This document shows, piece by piece, positions 6,612 to 14,177 of a DNA stretch of 64,000 bases (within the stretch, counting starts at the first letter, position 1; every line of letters starts with the position of its first letter). The stretch comes from Noviherbaspirillum cavernae (GTDB lineage Bacteria > Pseudomonadota > Gammaproteobacteria > Burkholderiales > Burkholderiaceae_D), in assembly GCF_003590875.1 (NCBI RefSeq), contig NZ_QYUN01000002.1, positions 2,666,001-2,730,000 on the forward strand. Reading direction: 5' to 3'. The notes below the pieces were generated by a model, which saw only the letters and a program-made list of their open reading frames with translations, did no database searches and was not told where the DNA came from. Position numbers and translations under genes: made by a program.

Positions 6612-8678
6612 ATGATTCCATACAACCAGCAAACCAATCGTACGGTTGCCGTTCCGCCGGACGCGACGAACATGAACGGACGCATCACGGCGGAGCAGAT
6701 TCTCGGCGAGCGTGAGCGGCAGTTGCGCCTGATCACCGATGCGGCACCGGTGATGATTGCGCAGATCGACGATGGTTACCGATTCATGTTCGTCAACAAG
6801 ACCTATGCCGATTATCTTGGGCGCAGTCCGAGGGACATGGTCGGCAAGCGCATTTCGGAAGTCGTCGGCAAGCACATGTTCACCGCGATACGCCGCTATG
6901 TCGACAATGCGCTGGCAGGCAGGAGGCAAGAGCACGAGATCAAGATTCCATCCGAACAAGGCAGCGACCGTCACCTTCACATGATCTACGTGCCGGAGCG
7001 CAACGAGCACGGCGAGGTGCGCAGCGTGGTGACCACCATCAGCGACATCACTCATCTGCGCCACACGGAAGAACAGCTCCAGCAGCGCAAGCTGGAGTTC
7101 GCGACGCTGATCGAAAATTCATCCGACATCATCTCGCGCATCGACCCCGGCATGCGGCACATCTACGTCAACCCTGCTATCCAGGCATTGTCGGATGTGC
7201 CCCCGGCCGCCTATCTCGGCAAGACCATGGCCGAACTCGGCCTGCCGCCGATGGTGACGCACGCGTGGGATACGGCGGCACGCGCCGCGTTTGAAACGGG
7301 CGCCGAACAGAAACTCGTCTTCGATCACATGATCGACAACCAGATGCGCTATTTTTCCGGGCGCGTCATTCCAGAAATCGATCGCGACGGCAATATCGAC
7401 TTCGTGATCGTCGTCGCCTACGACGTCACTGCGCGAGCGACGATGGAGAAGGAGCGCAACGAACTGCTCGCACGCGAACGCACCGCGCGCATACAGGCTG
7501 AAATCGCGGCGCGTGCGCGCGACGAGTTTCTTGCGATCGTCTCGCATGAGCTGCGCGCGCCCCTGAACGGCATCCAGAGCTGGGCGCACGTGCTCGAAAA
7601 CCATGTCAAGGACCCCGCCTCCGCGCCGCTCGCGCAACGCGCGCTGCAAGGGATCAAGACCGGCGTCGCTCAGCAGGTGCGTCTGATCGAAGACCTGCTC
7701 GACGTCGCCCGCATGATGAGCGGCAAACTGCGGCTGGTGAAACTGCCTCTCGTGCTGCTGCCCGTGATCCAGGCCTCGGTCGAAAGCGTGCGTGCCGCTG
7801 CCTCGACAAAACACATCGGCATCAACTGCACGTACCGCATCAGCAGCGAGCAGATCGATGGAGATTCCGACCGCGTACAGCAGATTTTCTGGAACCTGCT
7901 ATCCAACGCCGTGAAGTTCACTCCCGAGAACGGCAACATCTGGCTGACCGCAACGCAGACGGACAAGCAGATCTGCGTCACCATCCGGGATGACGGCGTC
8001 GGCGTGTCGCCGGATTTCCTGCCCTACCTGTTCAACCGATTCAGCCAGGAAGACACCTCGAGCACGCGCGACCATAGCGGCCTCGGACTCGGCCTGTTCC
8101 TCGTGAAGCACCTGATCGAACTGCATGGCGGCTCGGTCAGCGCCGAAAGCCCGGGCGAAGGCTGCGGGGCGACTTTCTCGGTGCGCTTCCCCGTGCGCGA
8201 GCTGATGGAAAAATACACGCCGGCGGTGCGCCTGGGTCAGGTCGGCGACGAGGAAATGCCCTTGCCTTCACTCAGCGGCCTGAGCATCCTGCTCGTCGAC
8301 GATCAGGAAGAGGCGCGCGAATCGCTCAATATCGTGCTCAACAATGCAGGAGCGCGGGTGTTTGCAGCGAAATCGGCAAAGGAAGTGCTCGCATGGCTGC
8401 CCACCCTCAAGAAGGGCGAGTATCCGGATGTGCTGGTGTGCGATATCGCGATGCCCGGCGAGGATGGCTATACGGTATTGCGGAAGCTGCGGATGTGGAA
8501 GGACGCCGGCAACAGCATGCCGCTGCATCGCATGCCGGCGCTCGCGCTCACCGCGTTCGCCCAGCGCGAGGACCGCATACGCGCCTTGACTGCCGGCTTC
8601 CAGATGCACATGACGAAACCCGCCGCCCCCGAGGAATTGATCGTGGTGATCGACACCATGGTGCCGCGCGCCGATTGA
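6612..8678 (+). CDS. Soluble hybrid histidine kinase (PAS-PAS-HisKA-HATPase-REC)
   Basis: 688 residues with no transmembrane segment, so a cytoplasmic sensor. Two PAS domains (about 30-150 and 160-278) precede HisKA with SHELRAPLNG (phospho-acceptor H312), HATPase_c with NLLSNAVKFTPENG (428-441), DDGVG (460-464) and GLGLGLF, then a C-terminal receiver with D563/D564, phospho-acceptor D611 and K669. The start is uncertain: ATG 6612 follows a palindrome and has only a weak ribosome site; GTG 6513 and ATG 6672 are alternatives. It faces tail to tail a sigma-54 response regulator, its probable partner. No Hpt protein is seen nearby, so how the attached receiver is used is open. Confidence 0.9.
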   Translation: MIPYNQQTNRTVAVPPDATNMNGRITAEQILGERERQLRLITDAAPVMIAQIDDGYRFMFVNKTYADYLGRSPRDMVGKRISEVVGKHMFTAIRRYVDNALAGRRQEHEIKIPSEQGSDRHLHMIYVPERNEHGEVRSVVTTISDITHLRHTEEQLQQRKLEFATLIENSSDIISRIDPGMRHIYVNPAIQALSDVPPAAYLGKTMAELGLPPMVTHAWDTAARAAFETGAEQKLVFDHMIDNQMRYFSGRVIPEIDRDGNIDFVIVVAYDVTARATMEKERNELLARERTARIQAEIAARARDEFLAIVSHELRAPLNGIQSWAHVLENHVKDPASAPLAQRALQGIKTGVAQQVRLIEDLLDVARMMSGKLRLVKLPLVLLPVIQASVESVRAAASTKHIGINCTYRISSEQIDGDSDRVQQIFWNLLSNAVKFTPENGNIWLTATQTDKQICVTIRDDGVGVSPDFLPYLFNRFSQEDTSSTRDHSGLGLGLFLVKHLIELHGGSVSAESPGEGCGATFSVRFPVRELMEKYTPAVRLGQVGDEEMPLPSLSGLSILLVDDQEEARESLNIVLNNAGARVFAAKSAKEVLAWLPTLKKGEYPDVLVCDIAMPGEDGYTVLRKLRMWKDAGNSMPLHRMPALALTAFAQREDRIRALTAGFQMHMTKPAAPEELIVVIDTMVPRAD

Positions 8679-8714
8679 TGAAGCGATTGGCGACGCAATT
8701 GATGCAGCCGCGCA

Positions 8715-10109
8715 TCAATGATAGGCATCGCTCCCCGGCACGGAAGACGCATCGTCCTTCTTCGGCAGCGCCTCGTACGGCCCGTATTCCTCCAGCCGGT
8801 TGTAGAGCGTCTTCAGGCTGATGCCGAGAATATCCGCTGCCCTCTTCTTGACCCCGCCGCACAATTCCAGCGTGGCGTAGATCAGCTTGCGATCGACATC
8901 GGCCAGCGAGGTCCCCACCGGAATCGCCAGCGTCATCCCGACCGGCGACTGGGTCGTGATCACGGGCGCCAGCGCCGACGCATCGATGGAATGGTCGGAC
9001 AGGATGAATGCGCGCTGCATGTAATTGCGCAACTCGCGTACATTGCCCGGCCAGTGATAATTGGACAGGCATGCGAGCCCTTCCGGCGACAGCACCTTGC
9101 TGCTGCCGTGCGCGGCATTGAGCTCCTGCAGAAAATGCTCGGCAAGCAGTTCGATATCGCTGCCACGCTCGCGCAGCGGCGGAATCCTGAGCGGAAACAC
9201 GTTCAACCGGTGATACAAGTCGAGTCGCAGCTTGCCCGCCGCAACCGCCGCTTCCGGATCGCGATTGCTCGCTGCGACCACGCGCACGTCGGTTTCGATC
9301 TCCTGCGTGCTGCCGATGCGCATGAAGGAGCCGGTCTCCAGCACGCGCAGCAGTTTCACCTGCAGCTCGATCGGCATCTCGGTGATTTCATCGAGGAACA
9401 GCGTGCCGCCGTTGGCGCGCTCGAAGTAGCCCTTGTGCTGGCGGTCCGCGCCGGTGAAGCTGCCCTTCTCGTGGCCGAAGATTTCGCTTTCGATGAGCTG
9501 CGGCGAAATCGCGCCGCAATTCATCGGCAGGAAGGGACGTTTCTGCCGCAGACTCAATTCGTGGATGGTCTGCGCCGCCAGCTCCTTGCCGGTGCCGCTT
9601 TCGCCAAGCAGCAGGACGGTGGCCTCGGTCGGCGCAACGCGTCCGATATGGTTGTAGAGTTTCTGCATGACCGGCGCAGCGCCCAGCATCTGGCCGAAAT
9701 GGCCGAGCCGCCGCAGCTCGCTGCGCAGCACGCCGATCTCTTCCTTCAGATCGACAGTGCGCGGAATGCGCGACAGCAGCGCCTTGAGCCGCCGGAAGTT
9801 GATCGGTTTGGTGAGGTAATCCGCCGCGCCGAGGCGCAAGGCCTCGACTGCGGTCTCGACGCTGGCATGGCCGGTGATCAGAACGATTTCGGTGGTGGCG
9901 CGCGATTCGATGTCGTTGAACAGATCAATGCCGCTGCCGTCGGGCAGCTTCAAATCGATCAGCACCACGTCTGGACGGCGCAACATGATCTGCGCCTGTG
10001 CCTCGCGGATGTTGCCCGCAACCGCAGCGGAAAATCCTTCCGCGGTCGTGATCTCCACAAGCGCCTCTCGCGTGTTGGCATCGTCATCGACAATCAAGAC
10101 ATGTGGCAT
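8715..10109 (-). CDS. Sigma-54-dependent response regulator (REC-AAA+-Fis)
   Basis: 464 residues, NtrC-type. The receiver domain (1-120) has DDD at 8-10, phospho-acceptor D52 and K101; the AAA+ domain has Walker A GESGTGKE at 169-176; a Fis-type helix-turn-helix ([20 protein letters not shown]) is at the end. The sigma-54-contacting loop reads GSFTGA (216-221) rather than the common GAFTGA. The ATG at 10109 begins directly at the receiver and has GAGG about 10 bases upstream; the frame further upstream is unconserved. It is convergent with the hybrid kinase. With sigma-54 promoters in the surrounding island, it is the likely local activator (inference). Confidence 0.92.
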   Translation of the reverse strand: MPHVLIVDDDANTREALVEITTAEGFSAAVAGNIREAQAQIMLRRPDVVLIDLKLPDGSGIDLFNDIESRATTEIVLITGHASVETAVEALRLGAADYLTKPINFRRLKALLSRIPRTVDLKEEIGVLRSELRRLGHFGQMLGAAPVMQKLYNHIGRVAPTEATVLLLGESGTGKELAAQTIHELSLRQKRPFLPMNCGAISPQLIESEIFGHEKGSFTGADRQHKGYFERANGGTLFLDEITEMPIELQVKLLRVLETGSFMRIGSTQEIETDVRVVAASNRDPEAAVAAGKLRLDLYHRLNVFPLRIPPLRERGSDIELLAEHFLQELNAAHGSSKVLSPEGLACLSNYHWPGNVRELRNYMQRAFILSDHSIDASALAPVITTQSPVGMTLAIPVGTSLADVDRKLIYATLELCGGVKKRAADILGISLKTLYNRLEEYGPYEALPKKDDASSVPGSDAYH

Positions 10110-10441
10110 GTTTCGATACCTCGAATAAATGTTTGCAAGGAGCTGAACTCCATTCTTCGCCGTCACGGCCCGTTGGCGAATCTCCGGCCACGCAATGCGG
10201 CCGCAGGGGCAAGGCGCGGACGGCAGCACAAGCGGCCCATCCGACGGATGTCAGAGATCTATACCCGGGACAGAAAAAGGCCTGCGCCGCCGCACGGGAA
10301 CGCAAGCCGGAAAAATTGCTGATGCATTCGGATTCATGTATTCCGCAACCATCTTCGGATGCAGACAACCACGCCGCACCCATCGCTACGGGATGCAACA
10401 TGTCCCCGCCTTGCGGGAACATGCGCCGACAATCTCCGACC
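10110..10441. other. Intergenic region between the response regulator and the BON lipoprotein gene
   Basis: 330 bp without a convincing gene. It must hold the minus-strand promoter of the response regulator, but no clear sigma-70 or sigma-54 match was found. A hairpin at 10399-10423 (CATGT-C-CCCGC / GCGGG-A-ACATG) downstream of the BON gene could end its transcript but lacks a T-run. Confidence 0.4.
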
Positions 10442-10888
10442 TTATTGCTTCACAAGCATTTTGTTATCGACACTCTTTACGCCATCGACCGCGTTGGCGA
10501 TTTTCAGCGCCTTGTCGATTTGCGCCTGACTCTGGACCGATCCGCCCAGCATCACCTCGCCCTGCTTCGTTTCGACGCTGATGTCGCTGCCCTTGACATC
10601 GGTATCGGCCAGCAACGCAGTCTTCACCTTGGTGGTGATGATGCTGTCATCAATCGACGCCGCTGCCGATGCGGCGGGGGCGCTCGAAGGAGCCGTACCT
10701 GCGGGCGGCGTCGTCTGGCCTGCAATCGTTCCACCGGGCGATGCCTGTCCGCCGGTCGTGCTGCTCGGCGTGCCGGGCGCGCCGCCGGGACCGGCTTGAT
10801 CCGGCGCCTTGCGGTCGCAACCGGCGATCGCCAGTCCCATCAACGCGGCAACCAGGACTGCCCTGGAGGTATTGGCCATTGCATTCAT
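10442..10888 (-). CDS. BON-domain lipoprotein
   Basis: 148 residues. A lipoprotein signal ends in the lipobox LAIAGC with the lipidated Cys at 24; a long Pro/Ala/Gly/Thr-rich linker (about 28-80) leads to one BON domain (about 82-147) reading IDDSIITTKVKTALLAD and ending VDGVKSVDNKMLV. BON domains, as in OsmY, act in the periplasm in envelope stress. ATG 10888 is chosen with AAGGCG upstream; a GTG at 10903 is an alternative. It starts 11 bp after the stop of the small lipoprotein gene, so the two form an operon. Confidence 0.85.
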   Translation of the reverse strand: MNAMANTSRAVLVAALMGLAIAGCDRKAPDQAGPGGAPGTPSSTTGGQASPGGTIAGQTTPPAGTAPSSAPAASAAASIDDSIITTKVKTALLADTDVKGSDISVETKQGEVMLGGSVQSQAQIDKALKIANAVDGVKSVDNKMLVKQ

Positions 10889-10899
10889 CGCGGCGCCTT

Positions 10900-11124
10900 T
10901 CACTTGTTGGTACCGCTGCCGCTGGTACCGGAGCTGCCGGACGTGCCGGATGAACCGGAGCTGGGGGAACTCATGGTGCCGCTAGAGGAGCCCGATGTGC
11001 CTGCGCCGCCGGACGCGCCGGAAGTCTGATCGGCCGGACGCCGTTCACAACCCGCAAATGCCAGGCTCAATACGGCAGTGACCAGAAGGATTTTTGATGC
11101 GCTCTTTACTTTTGCTGATTCCAT
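10900..11124 (-). CDS. Small Ser/Gly/Thr-rich lipoprotein
   Basis: 74 residues: signal peptide with lipobox LAFAGC (lipidated Cys at 26), a short charged stretch (ERRPADQ), then a tail made almost only of Ser, Gly and Thr with GTSGSSG-type repeats. The signal peptide resembles that of the adjacent BON lipoprotein, suggesting a shared origin with the domain lost or never acquired. ATG 11124 has AAAGGA 7 bases upstream. A sigma-54-type promoter lies about 110 bp upstream. No function is recognised; an envelope-anchored flexible spacer is one possibility. Confidence 0.7.
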   Translation of the reverse strand: MESAKVKSASKILLVTAVLSLAFAGCERRPADQTSGASGGAGTSGSSSGTMSSPSSGSSGTSGSSGTSGSGTNK

Positions 11125-11733
11125 GGTTGTTCCTTTCATTCAAATTGCGTATGCAGGAAGCGTTGTGCTCCTGGTTGACCATTACATTTGCGATAAGTTT
11201 CTTGATTCGAATGCAAACGCGGCAAGCAGCAAAAGGCAGTTTCCATGCCAGCGTCCATTCCGGCCATGCAACTTGAAGTGGAAAGCGCCGTTGCAATACG
11301 GCGCATCAAAGATGCTGACCGCATCGGAGCGGCGTAAAAATTACCGCCGCGACGTAACGCTTACATCTCGCTGCCGGCGGCATCGATTCATTCGGGAATT
11401 CTTTTCATCCGGTAAACACCGTACGGAAAAATATCCCGGTGAGATGCATGCGGAAAATAAACCCGCCGTCGCATGCCCAATCGAACAGCAATCTCCTGTA
11501 TCGTTGGTTCAACGAGGCATGCAAGCGAGGTGTCATGCGAGCGCATTGCCGACTGCGCAATGCCTTCGGTGCAAGCATTCTTCAATGCAGTATCGGGATA
11601 CATTTCCGCATTGACTGCAAGACGCTGAAATAGCGCAAGCATCACATCGCCCATCGATGTGACAATCCATGATCGCGTTGCATCCTCGCGGCGGACACCG
11701 TGATCCCGCACCCTTTGCAGATCGGCTGATCAA
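11125..11733. other. Intergenic region between the lipoprotein operon and the second sigma-54 activator
   Basis: About 600 bp with no gene I can support; open frames here lack family features and ribosome sites. It contains the sigma-54 promoter at 11235-11250, a weak dyad ACCGC-N6-GCGGC (11318-11333) 67 bp upstream of it, a GTAA-cgc-TTAC dyad near 11355, and TCACATC-N7-GATGTGA (11642-11662) upstream of the activator gene. Confidence 0.45.
11235..11250 (-). promoter_or_regulatory. Probable sigma-54 promoter of the lipoprotein/BON operon
   Basis: Minus strand TGGCATG-GAAA-CTGCC with GG (11249-11248) and GC (11237-11236) at the required 10-base spacing. The -24 box matches 6 of 7 consensus bases and the -12 box keeps TGC. 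The predicted start lies about 100 nt before the ATG at 11124, as for the DUF6496-like gene. Confidence 0.55.
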
Positions 11734-12684
11734 ATGGCATTCGAAAAATCCATCAAGCGCTTCGATCTCATGTACGGCTCATCGCCTGCGATGGAGCGCT
11801 TGTTCCAGCAGATAGAGAAAGTCGCGGCCACCGACGCCACCGTGCTACTGGTCGGTGAAAGCGGCACCGGCAAGGAGCTGATCGCAAAAGCGATTCATCA
11901 AGCCAGCCCGCGCAATGCGGAAGCATTTGTCGCCGTCAATTGCGGCGCGATCCCCGCGCACTTGATCGAAGCCGCATTGTTCGGCCACGAGAAAGGCAGT
12001 TTCACCGGCGCGGCGCGACAGCACGTCGGCTATTTCGAGCATGCCTCGCGCGGGACGCTGTTTCTCGATGAAATCACCGAGATGCCGGTGGAGATGCAGG
12101 TGAAATTATTGCGCGTGCTGGAGTCCGGTGCGTTCCTGCGTGTCGGCGGCAGCGAGGAAGTGAAAGTCGATGTGCGTCTGGTCGCCGCCACCAATCGTGA
12201 TCTGGAGGGTGCCGTCAAGCAGGGTCATCTGCGCGAAGACCTGATGTACAGGCTGGCCGTGTTTCCCGTACGCGTACCGCCCTTGCGCGAACGCGGCATC
12301 GATATCGAATTGCTTGCGCAATGTTTCCTGCATGAGCTCAATGCGCAGGAAAAGACCGACAAGGTGTTTTCACACAGTTCGCTTGAAGTAGTCCGTTCGT
12401 ACTCTTGGCCCGGCAACGTGCGCGAACTGAAGAACGTTGTGCAGCGCGCCTTCATCATCGCCACCGATACCCTCAACATCGAGGAATGTCTCTCCGACAT
12501 GAGCGCAAAGAAGCCCACGTTCCACGAAGGCTATCTGAATTTCTTCGTCGGCACGCCGCTCGCCGAGGCACAACGCGAAATCATCCTCGCGACGCTCAAG
12601 CACTACAGCGGCAACAAACGCCTCACCGCCGAGGCGCTCGGCATCAGCCTCAAGACCTTGTACAACCGGCTCAAGGATTACTAG
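11734..12684 (+). CDS. Sigma-54 activator lacking a receiver domain (AAA+-Fis)
   Basis: 316 residues: the AAA+ domain starts almost at once ([17 protein letters not shown]), with Walker A GESGTGKE at 41-48, the loop GSFTGA at 88-93, Walker B-like TLFLDEIT, and a C-terminal Fis helix-turn-helix ([21 protein letters not shown]). There is no N-terminal sensor or receiver, as in PspF-type activators that are controlled by partner proteins or by expression level. AAA+ and Fis parts closely resemble those of the response regulator at 8715-10109, including GSFTGA, so it may be a duplicate that lost its receiver. The ATG lacks a strong ribosome site. Confidence 0.9.
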   Translation: MAFEKSIKRFDLMYGSSPAMERLFQQIEKVAATDATVLLVGESGTGKELIAKAIHQASPRNAEAFVAVNCGAIPAHLIEAALFGHEKGSFTGAARQHVGYFEHASRGTLFLDEITEMPVEMQVKLLRVLESGAFLRVGGSEEVKVDVRLVAATNRDLEGAVKQGHLREDLMYRLAVFPVRVPPLRERGIDIELLAQCFLHELNAQEKTDKVFSHSSLEVVRSYSWPGNVRELKNVVQRAFIIATDTLNIEECLSDMSAKKPTFHEGYLNFFVGTPLAEAQREIILATLKHYSGNKRLTAEALGISLKTLYNRLKDY

Positions 12685-12755
12685 GGCAAGAACAGGTAGA
12701 GCAGATTGCAATAGAACACGGGCACGAGAGTGCGAGCACGACATCCGGCTCGTCC

Positions 12756-12836
12756 TGTCATTCCGAGCGCATGTGAGGAATCTCCAGCGCCGGCTTCATC
12801 ACGTGCATGAGATTGCTCACTCCGTTCGGAATGACA
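12756..12836. repeat. Intergenic palindromic (REP/BIME-like) repeat
   Basis: TGTCATTCCGAGCG...GAGGAATCTC at 12756-12784 is followed, after a 24-base spacer, by an imperfect reverse complement (12809-12836), giving a long hairpin between two convergent genes. This TGTCATTCCGA...GAATCTC layout resembles dispersed intergenic repeats in many bacteria. It may also terminate transcription from both sides, although it lacks a T-run. Confidence 0.6.
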
Positions 12837-12844
12837 ATCCCGCA

Positions 12845-13708
12845 TTACGTGTTCAGCACTTCGCCGCCGTTCACATGCAACACCTGTCCGCTCACGTAAG
12901 ACGCGTCGTCAGAAGCCAGATACACATACGCCGGTGCAATTTCATCCGGCTGACCGGGGCGGCCAAGCGGCACATTCTTGCCGAATTCACTCACATGATC
13001 TGCATCGAAACTCGACGGAATCAATGGCGTCCAGACCGGGCCGGGCGCGACGCCATTCACGTGAATTCCCTTCTCAGCCAATTGCAGCGAGAGTGAACGC
13101 GTGAACGCAACAATCGCTCCTTTTGTCGCCGAATAGTCGAGCAAGTGCGCGCTGCCGCGATACGCGGTCACCGAGGTGGTATTGATGATGCGTGCACCCT
13201 CCTTGAGATGCGGCAGCGCGGCGCGCACCATGTAGAACATGGAAAACAGGTTGATGCGGAATGTCTTTTCCAGTTGCCCATCGCTGATGTCCACGATGCT
13301 TTTCTGCGGATACTGTTGTGCCGCATTGTTCACCAGGATATCGAGCTTTCCCAGTGACGATACCGTATCGTCAATCAACCTCTTGCAGAATGCCGAGTCG
13401 CCGATGTCGCCCGCAAATATCAGGCATTCCCTGCCTTCCGCTTGAATGAGCCGTTGCGTGTCCTGCGCATCCTGATGTTCATCGAGGTAGGAGATCGCGA
13501 TGTTCGCGCCCTCCTTGGCAAACGCCACCGCCGTGGCGCGCCCGATGCCGCTGTCGCCGCCGGTGATCAACGCCACCTTGCCTGTCAATTTGCCGCTGCC
13601 GCGATAGCGTTTTCCTTCCGCCTCCGGGCGCGGTCGCATCGCCGCTTCGGACCCGGGCTGCTTGTCCTGATGTTGCGGCGGCATGGTTTTGTCATCCTGC
13701 TTTCCCAT
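12845..13708 (-). CDS. SDR-family oxidoreductase, YghA/general-stress type
   Basis: 287 residues: a hydrophilic extension (1-40, rich in Gln, Pro and Lys) precedes a classical SDR with TGGDSGIG (49-56), NNAAQQYPQ after NAG-type motif, and catalytic Y-x3-K in LDYSATKGAI. The extension and the NNAAQQ block are typical of the YghA/GsiB-neighbour stress dehydrogenases that reduce aldehydes or act on glucose-like substrates with NADP(H). ATG 13708 has GGAG about 12 bases upstream. It follows the DUF6496-like gene and its terminator, so it probably depends on read-through or an unrecognised promoter. Confidence 0.85.
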   Translation of the reverse strand: MGKQDDKTMPPQHQDKQPGSEAAMRPRPEAEGKRYRGSGKLTGKVALITGGDSGIGRATAVAFAKEGANIAISYLDEHQDAQDTQRLIQAEGRECLIFAGDIGDSAFCKRLIDDTVSSLGKLDILVNNAAQQYPQKSIVDISDGQLEKTFRINLFSMFYMVRAALPHLKEGARIINTTSVTAYRGSAHLLDYSATKGAIVAFTRSLSLQLAEKGIHVNGVAPGPVWTPLIPSSFDADHVSEFGKNVPLGRPGQPDEIAPAYVYLASDDASYVSGQVLHVNGGEVLNT

Positions 13709-13723
13709 GCAAACATGCTCCAC

Positions 13724-13753
13724 AAAAAAAAGCGGCAGGCGCACCCGCCTGCC
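13724..13753 (-). terminator. Intrinsic terminator after the DUF6496-like gene
   Basis: Minus-strand hairpin GGCAGGCG-N4-CGCCTGCC (13753-13734) followed by GC and eight T (13731-13724). It lies only 15 bp before the SDR start codon, so it would attenuate rather than fully separate the two genes. Confidence 0.75.
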
Positions 13754-13759
13754 ATCTCG

Positions 13760-13939
13760 TCAATGCCTGGACCTGCTCTTCCCAGCCTTCTTCATGGAAA
13801 TCGCAACCGCTTGCTTGATCGCCTTCTTCTTGCTCTTCGGATGGCTCGTGCCGATTCTTCCTCGGCTTTCGTACTCATGCACAAGCGTCTTGATATTGGT
13901 CTTGATCGTCTCCTGACTTTTTCCGCTTCGTAATGGCAT
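13760..13939 (-). CDS. Small basic DUF6496-like protein
   Basis: 59 residues, strongly basic: MPLRSGKSQETIKTNIKTLV, then HEYESRGRIG and a Lys-rich tail with PKSKKKAIKQAVAIS. This layout (conserved RSGKSQ start, Lys cluster, AIS helix) matches the small DUF6496-type proteins often found in stress islands; a nucleic-acid role is plausible but unproven. GAGGAA lies 7 bases upstream of the ATG. A sigma-54-type promoter at 14053-14068 and a perfect dyad at 14127-14143 lie upstream. Confidence 0.75.
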   Translation of the reverse strand: MPLRSGKSQETIKTNIKTLVHEYESRGRIGTSHPKSKKKAIKQAVAISMKKAGKSRSRH

Positions 13940-14052
13940 ATCGATTCCTCCAATACATGTTGCGGCAACGTCGTGTCTTTTCAAAACTTCACGGATTTTC
14001 CCTACTGGAACAGTGCCGCAAAGATCAATCGCATACAGACGTACAGATAGCG

Positions 14053-14068
14053 AGCAGCATTCATGCCA
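14053..14068 (-). promoter_or_regulatory. Probable sigma-54 promoter of the DUF6496-like gene
   Basis: Minus strand TGGCATG-AATG-CTGCT with GG (14067-14066) and GC (14055-14054) 10 bases apart. It has the same variant boxes as the promoter at 11235 and the same roughly 100-nt leader. Confidence 0.55.
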
Positions 14069-14123
14069 TGCGGCGCAGACAAATCTTGTGAAGATATAAC
14101 AATGCACGACGCGTGCGCGAAGT

Positions 14124-14146
14124 CACTGTCGCACTGAGCGACAGTG
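14124..14146. promoter_or_regulatory. Perfect 9-bp dyad, candidate activator-binding site
   Basis: CACTGTCGC-N5-GCGACAGTG, containing the core TGTCGC-N5-GCGACA (14127-14143), 60 bp upstream of the -24 GG at 14067. No T-run follows on either strand, so it is not an intrinsic terminator of dusA. The N5-spaced dyad layout is typical of NtrC-family sites. Confidence 0.55.
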
Positions 14147-14177
14147 TGGCGGAGACATCAACGAGAAGGGAAACTTG

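Noticed and set aside
11388..11711. A 107-codon minus-strand frame in the gap before the second activator gene
   Set aside because: No ribosome site, family or composition support; the area is better explained as regulatory.
14124..14146. 9-bp dyad considered as the dusA terminator
   Set aside because: No T-run follows on the minus strand; position relative to the sigma-54 promoter fits an activator site better.
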